DNA of 64,000 nucleotides from Acidobacteriota bacterium (GCA_003223645.1 QHVT01000026.1:46701-110700); one strand, 5' to 3'. Positions 15,729 to 24,890 are shown, counted from the first letter of the stretch. Notes: generated by a model from the sequence alone, not told the origin. Numbers and translations are program-made.

Positions 15729-16127
15729 ATGGCCGCACGCCGGAAGAAGCACCTCCCCGAGCTCTCTCCGCTGGAAGCGAAAGTGATGGAGATCCTCTGG
15801 AGCGCCGGCGAGGCCACCGCGGACGAGGTGCGGCAGGGGCTGCCCGCCGATCTGACCGACTCCTCGGTGCGCACGCTGCTGCGGCGGCTCGAGCAGAAGT
15901 CGTATGTCACGCACGAGCGGGAGCGCAAGCGTTTCATTTTCCGCGCGGCGGTGGAGCGGCCGACGGCCGCGGCGGCGGTGGCGCGGCGGATCGTGAAGTC
16001 CATCTGCGGCGGTGCGGTGGAGTCGCTGCTCATCGGAATGGTGGAGTCGCGCATGCTGTCGCGGAAGGAGCTCGACGCCGCACGGAAGCGTCTCGCGCAG
16101 TTGGAAAGCGAGGCGCGCGATGACTGA
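15729..16127 (+). CDS. BlaI/MecI/CopY-family transcriptional repressor
   Basis: A 132-residue protein with the N-terminal winged helix of the penicillinase-repressor family: LSPLEAKVMEILWSAGEATADEVRQGL, then SSVRTLLRRLEQKSYVTHERERKRFIFRA. A helical dimerisation domain follows (~75-132). Family members repress by binding paired palindromes and are inactivated by cleavage by an M56 protease. The operator-like palindrome ends at the start codon, and there is no Shine-Dalgarno, so the mRNA may be leaderless or start at an upstream GTG (15705). Its stop overlaps the start of the M56 gene by 8 bases. Confidence 0.9.
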   Translation: MAARRKKHLPELSPLEAKVMEILWSAGEATADEVRQGLPADLTDSSVRTLLRRLEQKSYVTHERERKRFIFRAAVERPTAAAAVARRIVKSICGGAVESLLIGMVESRMLSRKELDAARKRLAQLESEARDD

Positions 16128-17643
16128 CCTCCGCCTCGCGGCCGAGATCGCGCTGCGGACGCTGGCCATCGTCGCCGCCGCGGAAGTCGCGCAGCGAACG
16201 CTTCTCCGCGACGCGCGGCACGTGCGCCGCCTCTGGCTCGCGGCGTTGTTCGCGATCGCCGCGGTCGCGCTGGCGGCGGTGGTCGACTGGAAGCCGTCAT
16301 TGCCGCGCATCGTCACGACTGCGCCGGTGCGGCAGCTCGCCGCGAACGACGTGCGCATCGCCGATGCACAACCGTGGGAGCATCCTCGATATCGACACGA
16401 CTCGCGGCGAGTGGAAGTCGTCGTCGGTTACTGGCTCGGCGCAGCCGGCGTCGCGTTGCTCGTGATCATCAGCCTGTTGTCGTTCCGAGGGCTGCGCCGC
16501 GCGTCGGTGCCGGCGTTGCCGAGGATCGTCGGCGTTGCGCGCGAGCTCGGCGCGCGTTGCATGATTGCGTTCGCGGCCGTCGATGCGCCGTGCACGGTCG
16601 GCGTGATGCGGTCGATCATCCTTCTGCCGCGCGCGAGCGAGCATTGGGCAGACGCGAAGCTGCGCGCGGCGATCGCGCACGAGCTCGCGCACGTGCGGCA
16701 GCGCGATTCGCTTTGGATGACGTTCGGGTGGGCGATCTGCGCGGCGATGTGGTTCGCGCCCGGGGCTTGGATCGCCCGCCGCCGTCTGCGCGCCGCGTGC
16801 GAGCTGGCGAGTGACGCCGCCGCGGCGTCGGCCGGCGGAGACGCGCGCGTGTATGCGCAGACGCTGATCGAGATCGCGGAGGCGGCGGCGCGGCGGGTTC
16901 CGCTCGCGGCGAACATGGCGGGCTCGGTGTCGCTCACCGCTCGCGTCGAATGGCTGGTCAAGCCGCGGCGTCCGGCGTTTCGCGTGGCCGCCCTGCTGAT
17001 CGTTCCGCTCACGCTCGCGGCGTTCGACTGGCAGGTGAGGCTCACGTCATTCGCGGCGGCAAAGCCGCTCCTCGCGGACACGCGCTCGCCCGATCCCGGC
17101 GTTCGCGCGCGTGCGCTGTTCCGACTCGCGCGCTGGCAGGGACGCGGCGACGAAGTGCTGCCGATACTGATCGATGCTCTCGGCGATGACGCGTCGACCG
17201 CCGCGGTTCCGCGATGGGACTACAACCGCGACGGATGGGCGCCCGCGCGCTCGACGCTCGTGCATCCATCGCCGGGCGAGGTCGCGGCGATCGGACTGGC
17301 GTCGCTGAGTAGCATCGCCGCGGAGCCGCTCGCCGAACGTCTGCGCGACCGCAATCCGGTTGTGCGCCGCAACGCCGCGTGGGCGCTGGGTGAATTGCGC
17401 CACCCGCGCGGAATCGGCCGTCATGAAGAAGCGGCGCTCATCGCCGCCCTGCGCGACTCCGACGCGGTCGTGCGTGCGGCCGCGGCGTGTTCCCTCGGCG
17501 ACATCAACGTATCGTCTGCGAGTATCCCGCTCGAAAACATGCTCGCGCGCGAGGCCGATCCGGCCGTTCGCCGCGAGGCCTCGGTGGCGCTGGCGGCGAT
17601 TCGCCAGAGCGTCAGCAGCGAGTACTTCCGGCATAAGGAGTAA
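16120..17643 (+). CDS. BlaR1-like M56 membrane metallopeptidase with C-terminal HEAT repeats
   Basis: A 507-residue protein. It has an N-terminal membrane domain (TM segments ~10-27, 38-55, 101-120) and a cytosolic M56 protease with zinc motif H-E-L-A-H (187-191) followed by the downstream glutamate region ELASDAAAASAGG. A further membrane segment lies at ~290-307. Instead of the penicillin-binding sensor of BlaR1, the extracytoplasmic C-terminus (~318-507) is built of HEAT/PBS-lyase-like helical repeats (RSPDPGVRARALFRLARW.., DRNPVVRRNAAWALGELRH.., DSDAVVRAAAACSLGD.., EADPAVRREASVALAAI). It probably senses a protein or peptide and cleaves the adjacent repressor. Overlap with both neighbours supports one operon. 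Confidence 0.85.
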   Translation: MTDLRLAAEIALRTLAIVAAAEVAQRTLLRDARHVRRLWLAALFAIAAVALAAVVDWKPSLPRIVTTAPVRQLAANDVRIADAQPWEHPRYRHDSRRVEVVVGYWLGAAGVALLVIISLLSFRGLRRASVPALPRIVGVARELGARCMIAFAAVDAPCTVGVMRSIILLPRASEHWADAKLRAAIAHELAHVRQRDSLWMTFGWAICAAMWFAPGAWIARRRLRAACELASDAAAASAGGDARVYAQTLIEIAEAAARRVPLAANMAGSVSLTARVEWLVKPRRPAFRVAALLIVPLTLAAFDWQVRLTSFAAAKPLLADTRSPDPGVRARALFRLARWQGRGDEVLPILIDALGDDASTAAVPRWDYNRDGWAPARSTLVHPSPGEVAAIGLASLSSIAAEPLAERLRDRNPVVRRNAAWALGELRHPRGIGRHEEAALIAALRDSDAVVRAAAACSLGDINVSSASIPLENMLAREADPAVRREASVALAAIRQSVSSEYFRHKE

Positions 17644-17650
17644 TGAACGA

Positions 17651-18706
17651 ATGAGTCAGCAACACGCATCGCCTCATCTGAAACTGTTACACGGTGTCAC
17701 AGTAGCGCTGGTCCTTCTGATCGGTTGCGGCACTTCGATTCCGCCGCCGCCCGAGAGTCCCGGTGTGACCGATGCGCGGTTCGCGAAAGCGATTCGGGCG
17801 TCGACCGAGATCCTGCTCCGCCGCGCACAGAAGCTGCCGGGAATCGCAGTCGCCGTTGCGGTGGACGGCAAGACCGTCTGGACCTCCGGCTTCGGCTGGG
17901 CGGACATCGCCGCGCGCACGCCGATGCGCGCGGATGACGCCGCGCGGATCTATAGCGTGAACAAACCGCTCACCGCGGCGCTGGCGATGCGTCTGCAGGA
18001 GCGCGGCGTCATCGATCTCGACAAGCCGGCTCGCCCGAACGGGATCACGCTGGCGGAGCTCCTCAACCACACCTCGGGCATCCGTCACTACAAGTCGAAC
18101 GAGTGGCTGAGCGTGAGCAGTCATCCGTGCACGTCAACGCGCGAGGCGCTCGCTCCGTTCATCAACGATCCGTTGTTGTTTACTCCGGGCACGCGCACGG
18201 AGTACTCGAGCTTCGGCTACGTGCTTGCCAGCAACGTGCTGGAGACGGCGGCGCATCGTCCATTCGAGGGGTTGCTGCGCGACGAGATCGGAGTGCAACA
18301 GCACGCGAACGCACGAACGGTGTTCTACGAGCCCGCGCGTTTCGGCCGCGTGCGGGTGGCGCGCCCGGTGGACAACTCCTGCAAGTTCGGCGCGGGCTCG
18401 CTGGTCACGACCGCGCCCGAGCTCGCCGCGTTCGGCTCGGCGCTCCTCGGCGGCCGCATCGTGAATGCGGAGTCGCTGCGAAAGATGACGGAGTCGAAGA
18501 GCGACTTCGCGATGGGCTTCGGCGTCGCGCAGGACGACGTGCTCGGTCCGATCGCGGCGCAAAGCGGCGCGGCGATCGGCGGGACGGCCTACCTGCTGCT
18601 CGCGCCGCGCCAGCGCATCGTGGTGGCCATCATCGCGAACATGGAAGGCGATCGGTTCCGCGACGAGGCGCGTGCGATCGCGCGCGCGTTCTACGCGCCG
18701 CGGTAG
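17651..18706 (+). CDS. Lipoprotein serine hydrolase of the beta-lactamase (class C / DD-peptidase) superfamily
   Basis: A 351-residue protein with a lipoprotein signal (VTVALVLLIGC, lipobox cysteine Cys26). The S-x-x-K motif is Ser102-Val-Asn-Lys105 in YSVNKPLT. The family LNHTSGIRHY segment follows at ~135-145, and Y-S-S-F-G-Y (~187) takes the place of the Y-x-N motif. A GGTAYLLLAP strand near the C-terminus corresponds to the third active-site motif. Substrate may be a beta-lactam, peptidoglycan peptide or ester. ATG 17651 is 7 bases after the M56 stop. A second operator-like palindrome lies inside its codons 12-17. It overlaps the convergent nuoI end by 16 bases. Confidence 0.85.
   Translation: MSQQHASPHLKLLHGVTVALVLLIGCGTSIPPPPESPGVTDARFAKAIRASTEILLRRAQKLPGIAVAVAVDGKTVWTSGFGWADIAARTPMRADDAARIYSVNKPLTAALAMRLQERGVIDLDKPARPNGITLAELLNHTSGIRHYKSNEWLSVSSHPCTSTREALAPFINDPLLFTPGTRTEYSSFGYVLASNVLETAAHRPFEGLLRDEIGVQQHANARTVFYEPARFGRVRVARPVDNSCKFGAGSLVTTAPELAAFGSALLGGRIVNAESLRKMTESKSDFAMGFGVAQDDVLGPIAAQSGAAIGGTAYLLLAPRQRIVVAIIANMEGDRFRDEARAIARAFYAPR
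17684..17702. promoter_or_regulatory. BlaI-type operator-like palindrome (site 2, intragenic)
   Basis: CTGTTACACGGTGTCACAG differs from site 1 (15710-15728) at only two of 19 positions, one of them the central base. It lies about 34 bases inside the serine hydrolase gene. A bound repressor could block a transcript entering from upstream, or control an internal promoter. Confidence 0.55.
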
Positions 18707-19335
18707 ACGTCGGGATTCGGCGGCGCGTCATCCGCGTACGGAGCGCTGCGCAGCTCCTGGCCGCGGCCGGTGCCGCCGGCGGTGCCGTTTTTGTCCATCG
18801 CGCCGTAGTACGGGCGCCAGCCCATCGGCTCGACGGGGAAATTCGGCGGGACGACGAGGTCGCGGAGGCCGACCACGGCGCGGGCGCGGGTGTCGATGGC
18901 CATCTCGTAATCGCGGGTCATGTAGATCGCGTCCTCGGGGCAGGCATCAACGCAGTAGCCGCAGAAGACGCAGCGCAGGAGATCGATGTCGTAGCGCACG
19001 GGAAACTTCTCGCGCGTGCGCTGGTCTTCGCCGGCTTCGATGGTGATGCATTCGGCGGGGCACGCGGTCGAGCACATGTAGCAGGCGACGCAGCGGGTGG
19101 TGCCGTCTTCGCGCGAGGTGAGGATGTGCCGTCCGCGGAAGCGCTCGGAGTAGACGCGCTTGACCTCGGGATACGAGATGATCGGCAGCTTCTTCATGTT
19201 GAAGAGATTCTTCACGAGGTGCCGGATCGTGACGAGCATGCCGCCGATGACCTGCGGCAGATACGTGCGCTGCGAAAGCGTCATCTTGTCGGGGACGACT
19301 TTCACGACTCCGGGTGCGACGCGCGTGATCGGCAT
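18691..19335 (-). CDS. nuoI: NADH-quinone oxidoreductase subunit I
   Basis: A 214-residue peripheral-arm subunit carrying clusters N6a and N6b of complex I. Two 4Fe-4S motifs are intact: Cys82-x2-Cys85-x2-Cys88-x3-Cys92 (CVACYMCSTACP) and Cys122-x2-Cys125-x2-Cys128-x3-Cys132 (CVFCGYCVDACP). The N-terminal helix (LVTIRHLVKNLFNMKKLP) matches the family, and a ~55-residue C-terminal extension ends AMDKNG..DVYRGA. Its ATG shares one base with the nuoCD stop (TAATG). It is the last gene of a three-gene cluster and is convergent with the serine hydrolase. Confidence 0.93.
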   Translation of the reverse strand: MPITRVAPGVVKVVPDKMTLSQRTYLPQVIGGMLVTIRHLVKNLFNMKKLPIISYPEVKRVYSERFRGRHILTSREDGTTRCVACYMCSTACPAECITIEAGEDQRTREKFPVRYDIDLLRCVFCGYCVDACPEDAIYMTRDYEMAIDTRARAVVGLRDLVVPPNFPVEPMGWRPYYGAMDKNGTAGGTGRGQELRSAPYADDAPPNPDVYRGA

Positions 19336-21107
19336 TAGTGGTCCAGTTCTCCGGCGATGATGTTGAGCGAGCCGAGGGCGGCGATGGCGTCGGGGATGGT
19401 CTGTCCGGTGATCATTTTCGTGAAGGCCTGGTAGATCGCGAAGCAGGGCGGGCGCACGCGCACGCGGTACGGGTTCTTCGTGCCGTCGGAGACGATGTAG
19501 AAGCCCAGCTCTCCGTTGCCGCCTTCGACCTGGAAGTACGTCTCGCCGACCGGCGGCTGGATGCCGTGCATGATCAGCTTGAAGTGATAGATCAGCGACT
19601 CCATCTCGTTGTAGACCTTCGATTTCGGCGGCAGCGCGACATACGGATTGTCGACGATGACCGGACCGGTGGGTAATCCGCGATCGATGGCCTGCTGGAT
19701 GATGCGCAGCGACTGCCGCATCTCTTCCATGCGGACGAGGTAGCGCGCATACGTGTCGCCGCCGTCGGCGATCGGCACGTCGAAGTCGTAGGTCTCGTAT
19801 CCGAGGTACGGGTTTGCTTTGCGGACGTCGTAGGGAATGCCGCAGGCGCGCAGGCACGGACCGGTGAATCCGAAGTCGAGCGCGTCTTCGGCGCTGATCG
19901 GGCCGATGCCTTCAACGCGATCGCGGAAGATGCGATTGGTGCGCACGAGCTTGTCGACGTCGTCGAGAAAGCGCGGGATCGAGTCGACGAGCTTCTGCGT
20001 CATCTGGAGAAAGTTCGGCGGCACGTCGACGGCGAGTCCGCCGATGCGGAGATAACTCGGAAGCAGCCGCGCGCCGCAGCACGCTTCGATGAGGCCGTAC
20101 ATCTCTTCGCGCGGCTGGAAGAGGTACCAGAAGTTCGTCAGCGCGCCCATGTCGACGAGGTTTGTGCCGATGCAGATGAGGTGGTCGCCGATGCGCATCA
20201 GCTCCGAGAGAATCAGGCGCACGTAATCGGCGCGCGCGGGCGACTGGATGCCGAGCATTTTCTCGACGGTCATGCAGTAGCCGACGTTGTTGATGATCGC
20301 CGAGCAGTAGTTGAGGCGGTCGGTGAACGGGATCACCTGCTGATAGGTGTGCGTCTCCGACATCTTCTCGAAGCAGCGGTGGAGATAGCCGATCTCGGTG
20401 TCGGCGCCGACGATCGTTTCGCCGTCGAGCGTGACGACGATGCGCAGCGTGCCGTGCGTCGCCGGATGGGAAGGTCCGAGGTTGAGCGTGACGCGCTCGA
20501 AATCCGATTCGGCTTCTTCCTGCGCGAAGCGCGGATCGATCTGCGGGATGATCTTCGCCACGCCTTCTTCGGTCAGCAGCCAGCGTTGCGCGGGATCGTA
20601 GTCTTTGCGCAGCGGGTGGCCCTGGAAGTTCTCGTGGGTGAGGATGCGGCGGAGGTTCGGATGTCCGTCGAACTTCACGCCGAACATGTCGAACACCTCG
20701 CGCTCGAACCAATTGAGGCCTTGGTAGACGGGCAGGCTCGACGGCACGCTCTCGCCTTCGCCGACGCGCACTTTCAAACGAACGCGCTCGTTGTTCTCGA
20801 TCGAGTAGAGCTGATAGACGATGTCGAAGCGTTGCTCGCGCCGCGGATAGTCGACCCCGAAGCAGTCGAGCGGCAGCGTGAATTTCAGATCGTGTTTGAG
20901 CGCACGCAGCACGTCGACGATGCGCTCTTTGTCGACGACGAACGTGGGGAGATCCTGTCCCGTTTCCTGCGTGACGCCGCTGATGCGACTCGCGATCTCG
21001 GCCCCGCGGGCGTTCATCTTCTCCGCGTCGGCGGGAACGTACGGCTCGCGATTCGTCGGCGCGGGACCGGTGTAGGGGATGTCGCTATATTTCGTGAGGG
21101 TGCTCAT
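19335..21107 (-). CDS. nuoCD: NADH-quinone oxidoreductase subunit C/D fusion
   Basis: A 590-residue fusion. Residues ~1-190 are the 30-kDa NuoC domain (FGVDYPRREQRFDIVYQLYS, then the signature ERE..DMFGVKFDGHPNLRRIL). From ~200 it is the 49-kDa NuoD domain (LNLGPSHPATHGTLRIVVTLDGE, EIGYLHRCFEKMSE, ..YCSAIINN..), which forms the quinone site with NuoB. The start at 21107 (MSTLTKYSD) is preferred; the frame extends 20 codons upstream but only through the GATGGCA array. Fused nuoCD occurs in enterobacteria and several other lineages including some Acidobacteriota. Electron transfer from N2 to quinone occurs at its interface. Confidence 0.95.
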   Translation of the reverse strand: MSTLTKYSDIPYTGPAPTNREPYVPADAEKMNARGAEIASRISGVTQETGQDLPTFVVDKERIVDVLRALKHDLKFTLPLDCFGVDYPRREQRFDIVYQLYSIENNERVRLKVRVGEGESVPSSLPVYQGLNWFEREVFDMFGVKFDGHPNLRRILTHENFQGHPLRKDYDPAQRWLLTEEGVAKIIPQIDPRFAQEEAESDFERVTLNLGPSHPATHGTLRIVVTLDGETIVGADTEIGYLHRCFEKMSETHTYQQVIPFTDRLNYCSAIINNVGYCMTVEKMLGIQSPARADYVRLILSELMRIGDHLICIGTNLVDMGALTNFWYLFQPREEMYGLIEACCGARLLPSYLRIGGLAVDVPPNFLQMTQKLVDSIPRFLDDVDKLVRTNRIFRDRVEGIGPISAEDALDFGFTGPCLRACGIPYDVRKANPYLGYETYDFDVPIADGGDTYARYLVRMEEMRQSLRIIQQAIDRGLPTGPVIVDNPYVALPPKSKVYNEMESLIYHFKLIMHGIQPPVGETYFQVEGGNGELGFYIVSDGTKNPYRVRVRPPCFAIYQAFTKMITGQTIPDAIAALGSLNIIAGELDH

Positions 21108-21116
21108 GACAGATTT

Positions 21117-21182
21117 GGATGGCGGATGGCAGATGGCAGATGGCAGAACGAAGACGCCATCTGCCATCCGCCATCTGCCATC
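21117..21182. repeat. Tandem-armed inverted repeat, GATGGCA unit
   Basis: About four GATGGCA/GATGGCG units, a short centre (GAACGAAGAC), then the complementary units. It fills the 78-base gap between nuoB and nuoCD, starting two to four bases after the nuoB stop (minus strand). The same unit is at 7008-7079. As a hairpin inside an operon it could attenuate or stabilise the transcript. Confidence 0.9.
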
Positions 21183-21185
21183 TGG

Positions 21186-21773
21186 TTATCCTCTGCGGAT
21201 CTCTCCGCGCTCGATCTTCTCTTTCAACTTGAGAATGCCGTACATCAAACCGTCGGGCGTCGGCGGACATCCCGGCACCCAGATGTCGACCGGGATGATC
21301 TCGTCGATGCCTTGCACGACGTGATAGGCGCGATAGAAGCCGCCGGAGGTCGCGCACGCGCCCATCGCGATCACGTACTTCGGCTCCGGCATCTGCTCGT
21401 AGATTTTCTTGAGCACGGGCGCGATCTTGTCGACGATCGTGCCGGCGACGATCATCAAGTCGGCCTGCCGCGGAGAGAAGCGCACGACTTCCGCGCCGAA
21501 GCGCGCGATGTCGTAATGCGACGAGACCATCGACATGAACTCGATCGCGCAGCAGGCGGTGCCGAACGGCAGCGGCCAGAGCGAGTTGCCGCGCGCCCAG
21601 TTCACGACCTGATCGAGCTTCGTCGTCAGGTACGTCGCACCGCCGATCCCTTCGACCTCGCGCTCCGACTCGCCGGGCAGGGTGATGAGACCCTTCTCCG
21701 CCCCCTCACCGGGAGCGGTGGCGGACTTGCGGGGGATGATCGAGTTGGGATTGTCAACGTTTTGAACAGGCAT
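21186..21773 (-). CDS. nuoB: NADH-quinone oxidoreductase subunit B
   Basis: A 195-residue subunit that binds the terminal cluster N2. The four ligands are the tandem pair Cys74-Cys75 (GTACCAIEF), Cys140 (MGACATSGG) and Cys169 ([11 protein letters not shown]). A ~45-residue N-terminal extension rich in Pro/Glu precedes the conserved domain. Both GTG 21776 and ATG 21773 are possible starts; ATG is chosen. No nuoA precedes it and only nuoCD and nuoI follow, so complex I is encoded in pieces in this genome. Confidence 0.95.
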   Translation of the reverse strand: MPVQNVDNPNSIIPRKSATAPGEGAEKGLITLPGESEREVEGIGGATYLTTKLDQVVNWARGNSLWPLPFGTACCAIEFMSMVSSHYDIARFGAEVVRFSPRQADLMIVAGTIVDKIAPVLKKIYEQMPEPKYVIAMGACATSGGFYRAYHVVQGIDEIIPVDIWVPGCPPTPDGLMYGILKLKEKIERGEIRRG

Positions 21774-21825
21774 CACTTACTCGGTAGGCGCGGCGATTCT
21801 ATGCGACTAGAGAAAACTTTCACAA

Positions 21826-21992
21826 GCGCGAGGAGAGCGGGCGTCCCGCCCGCCCCCGGGAGGCGGGCAAGATGCCCGCGCTCCTCGGGGATGCGAGATG
21901 CGAGCCGCCCGCCCGCCGCTGGATCGATAGCCTCCCGGCCTCCTGGCCTCCTAGCCTCTTAGGGGGCCGGGAGGCTTTGGAGGCCGGGAGGC
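21826..21992. repeat. Two palindromic repeats between nuoB and the FG-GAP gene
   Basis: 21826-21890 holds GGGCGTCCCGCCCGC and GGCGGGCAAGATGCCCGCGC, the same family as 3003-3055. 21925-21992 is a tandem-armed inverted repeat of ~8-bp CCTCCCGG/CCTCCTGG/CCTCCTAG units followed by GGCCGGGAGG units. The 222-base gap holds nothing else recognisable; a nuoB promoter must lie just upstream of 21776. Confidence 0.8.
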
Positions 21993-21998
21993 TAACCG

Positions 21999-24890
21999 TT
22001 ACGGCGTATTCTTGATGTGAGACCTCCGCGACATCGCGAGATCACCGACGTATCCACCGGTCCAGAAGGCGTTGCGAAGCGAGCCGTCATCCAGGAAGAA
22101 GTCCCACGGTCCGCCGTTCATGTACGTCATGTCAATCGAGCCGTCACCGTCGTAGTCCAGCGGTGCCGGCTGAATCGGATCGCCGTCCACGCTTCCGCCG
22201 GGAGTGGCAACGGTTCGAACGTACTGTGCCGGGCTGATGTTGTAGAACAGCCACCCCGGGTACCCTCTGTTGAACACGACGGCGTCTTCGGTGCCGTTGC
22301 CGTCGTAGTCTCCAGGCACAGGTACGGCGTCCGGAAACCCGATCCAGATCCCCGAAACGTAGGTTCCGTCCTCGTTGTAGAAGTGCCAGTTCAACCCCGG
22401 CCTGAAGACCGTGAACTCCGCGCGGCCGTCGCCGTCGAAGTCCATGGGAACCGGGATCCCGTCGCCAAAGGAGTCTGTCGTTACGGACCAGACCACCGCG
22501 CCGGTATTGAAGTCGTATTTCGTCCAGGTTCCGTTGCGATAGACGACGAAGTCTTCTTTGCCGTCGCCGTCGTAGTCGGCGGGAGCGGGGATGCTGCCGG
22601 CATCGGGAATCCAGATTCCTCGCAAGTACGTGCCGTCGGCGTTGTAGATGTGCCAGCCCTGCCCGACGCGGAAGACGGTGTAGTCCGTCCGTCCGTCTCC
22701 GTTCCAATCCATCGGCTCCGGAATTCCGTTCGGGATGACTCCGGTGTTGACGCGCGAGACCTCGGCGCCGGTCGACGGGTTGTAGGTGATCCAGATTCCG
22801 TTGCGGAACAACACGACGTCGGAGATGCCGTCGCCGTTGAAATCGACGGGCGTCTTCTGGCGCATGCCGGTCACCGGCGCATTCACGGTCACGGTTGCGG
22901 TGCTGCTGTTGACCGTGCCGCAGGCGTTGCTGATGCGGACCCAATAGCTTGTCGTGGTTGACGGCGTAACGGTAATGGACGGGCCGGTGCCGTTCGGAAC
23001 CTGAGAGCTCGTGTTGCCGCTCGTGCCGGTGTACCACTGATACGAGAGCGGCGCAGTGCCGCTCGCGCCGACGCTGAGCGTCGTCGATTGTCCGCTGGTG
23101 ATCGTTTGGGATGTCGGCTGCGCCGGAATCGAGGGAACAGTGCAACTAGTCCACGTATCAATCGTCAGCGTAAATGTCTCCCACGGACCGATCGCCGTGC
23201 GGTCGCAGTTGATGGCGCCGCCGCCGCCGCCCTCGGCCACCACGTAGTAGCCGTAGCCGGACTTCAGCGCGACCGTGGTGCCGCTCGTAATCGCGCCGCC
23301 AGTGCCGTTCGTCTTGAGAATCTGGAACGTCTCCCACCCGCCCGGCTCGGTGCGGTTCGCGTTCACGACGCCGGGCCCGCCATTCTCGGCGACGACCCAT
23401 TGCCCGTTATTCACCTGGATCTGCACCAGGTCGCCGTGATTGAGCGTTCCACCATTGAGATCGATCAGGCCGAACCGCTCCGAGGTACCGACCGACGTCG
23501 CGGCCGCGTCCACCGACGTTCCGCCGCCGCCCACCGCGCGGAGATAATGCACATTGCTTACCGTCCGCAGGGACACGCGATTCACTTCCCCCGAGAGGAG
23601 ACCGGCGCGTCCGGATGGGTACACCCAGTCCTGACCGATCGTCTTATAGACCGCCTTGCGTCCCGGTCCGAAAAAGCCAGTACCGCTGAACTGGCCGCCC
23701 TCGTCCCACTGGCTGAAGTTGTAATCTGCTGAAGCATTCGTATTCGGCACATACCTCTGATAGAAATCGTAGATGGGGAACATTTTCGGCTGGTAGCCAC
23801 CGCCGAGGTAGTAATTATCATTGCACGCGAAGTCATGGCTGATCGTCACGTAGCCCGAATTGCTACCGCTGGAAAACTTGACGCAGTCGATCCCGAACAC
23901 CGCCGTATTGGCGGATCCGTTGTAAACCGTGTGCGCGCGGCCGTTCGTGCGCAGCGCTTCGGCGACCTTGGCCTCGTCGGGTTCGAGCGTGATCGGCGCG
24001 CCGGCGACGTCCATGCCTACCGCCGCGCTGCTGATGCTCGTCATCAGCCCCAACCCATACGGTATCGCGTCCCCGCCGTGAAGACCGACCGGAATCGCGT
24101 CGCCGTTGGGGGGGAGATCCGACACCGCCCCCGTACACGGCCCGCGGAGGTTGGTACCCCCGCCGGGGTTGGTACCGACGTCGTACGTGCCGTCCGGCCG
24201 GTTCGCGGTGATGCATACGGCCTTGTCGCCGGAGAGCGCTGCGGCGATATTCTGCCGTGCGAAGGTGACTTCCAGCCAGCCGCTGTTGTACGGGCTTCGT
24301 TTGCGATATGCGCCTATCCACGCCCAAGCATGCGCTGCGACTGCGAAATCGTCCATGCAGCCGTTATTGGTCTTCCACTGGTCGGCGTCGAATCCGCAGT
24401 GAGCGTCGATATTGCCGGGATAGTTGATCGACATGATCTTGTTGTGGAGTGCGACCGTCAACTTTCCTCGCGCGCCGAGCTCGAGGCCGGTCGCGTGGAT
24501 CAGGCCCACGCCCGCGCCTTCGAGCCAGCCGCCGTAGGCCGACACCATCGTATCCACTTGGTCGTCGTGCTGCGGCCAACGCGAGACGCCGTTCGCGTCC
24601 GCATTGACCAGGGTCTCGCTGATTTTCTTATAGAGCGCGACCGCCGCCGCGGCCGAGCAGTCCTCGGTGCGAGCCTCCTCGAAGATCACGCCATAGTCGG
24701 CGAGATTGCGATTGACATCGCTGTTCCAATCGTTCGGATGATTCACGGGATCGGTTTCAGCCAGGCGCCAGAAATGACTGACGTCATCATTTCCGCCGCG
24801 GACGGCGGTCCGGCATTGCGCGAGCGCGTTCGATAGCGGAATGGCGAACAACACCACCGCGATGAATGACAAACGGAGTTTGAAACGCAT
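21999..24890 (-). CDS. Secreted modular protein: unknown catalytic/binding N-domain, fascin-like, Ig-like and FG-GAP repeats
   Basis: 963 residues with a signal peptide (LSFIAVVLFAIPLSNALAQ). Residues ~25-450 form an unrecognised domain with many aromatic and cysteine residues, including a segment on captive-like 'AHAWAWIGAYRKRSPYNSGW'. About 440-570 has beta-trefoil (fascin-like) repeats (YYVVAEGGGGGAINCDRTAIGPWETF). About 585-665 is an Ig-like domain (SGQSTTLSVGASGTAPLSYQWY). The last ~290 residues are FG-GAP/VCBS beta-propeller repeats with D-x-[ND]-G-D-G-x-x-D calcium loops (DFNGDGISD, DWNGDGRTD, DYDGDGKED, DFDGDGRAE, DYDGNGTED, DYDGDGSID). Its Ig plus FG-GAP region is nearly identical to that of the protein at 25916. 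Probably a calcium-binding exoprotein. Confidence 0.75.
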   Translation of the reverse strand: MRFKLRLSFIAVVLFAIPLSNALAQCRTAVRGGNDDVSHFWRLAETDPVNHPNDWNSDVNRNLADYGVIFEEARTEDCSAAAAVALYKKISETLVNADANGVSRWPQHDDQVDTMVSAYGGWLEGAGVGLIHATGLELGARGKLTVALHNKIMSINYPGNIDAHCGFDADQWKTNNGCMDDFAVAAHAWAWIGAYRKRSPYNSGWLEVTFARQNIAAALSGDKAVCITANRPDGTYDVGTNPGGGTNLRGPCTGAVSDLPPNGDAIPVGLHGGDAIPYGLGLMTSISSAAVGMDVAGAPITLEPDEAKVAEALRTNGRAHTVYNGSANTAVFGIDCVKFSSGSNSGYVTISHDFACNDNYYLGGGYQPKMFPIYDFYQRYVPNTNASADYNFSQWDEGGQFSGTGFFGPGRKAVYKTIGQDWVYPSGRAGLLSGEVNRVSLRTVSNVHYLRAVGGGGTSVDAAATSVGTSERFGLIDLNGGTLNHGDLVQIQVNNGQWVVAENGGPGVVNANRTEPGGWETFQILKTNGTGGAITSGTTVALKSGYGYYVVAEGGGGGAINCDRTAIGPWETFTLTIDTWTSCTVPSIPAQPTSQTITSGQSTTLSVGASGTAPLSYQWYTGTSGNTSSQVPNGTGPSITVTPSTTTSYWVRISNACGTVNSSTATVTVNAPVTGMRQKTPVDFNGDGISDVVLFRNGIWITYNPSTGAEVSRVNTGVIPNGIPEPMDWNGDGRTDYTVFRVGQGWHIYNADGTYLRGIWIPDAGSIPAPADYDGDGKEDFVVYRNGTWTKYDFNTGAVVWSVTTDSFGDGIPVPMDFDGDGRAEFTVFRPGLNWHFYNEDGTYVSGIWIGFPDAVPVPGDYDGNGTEDAVVFNRGYPGWLFYNISPAQYVRTVATPGGSVDGDPIQPAPLDYDGDGSIDMTYMNGGPWDFFLDDGSLRNAFWTGGYVGDLAMSRRSHIKNTP

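Noticed and set aside
15710..17702. Classical beta-lactamase induction by beta-lactam
   Set aside because: The M56 protein lacks the penicillin-binding sensor domain, so beta-lactam sensing is not supported by the sequence.
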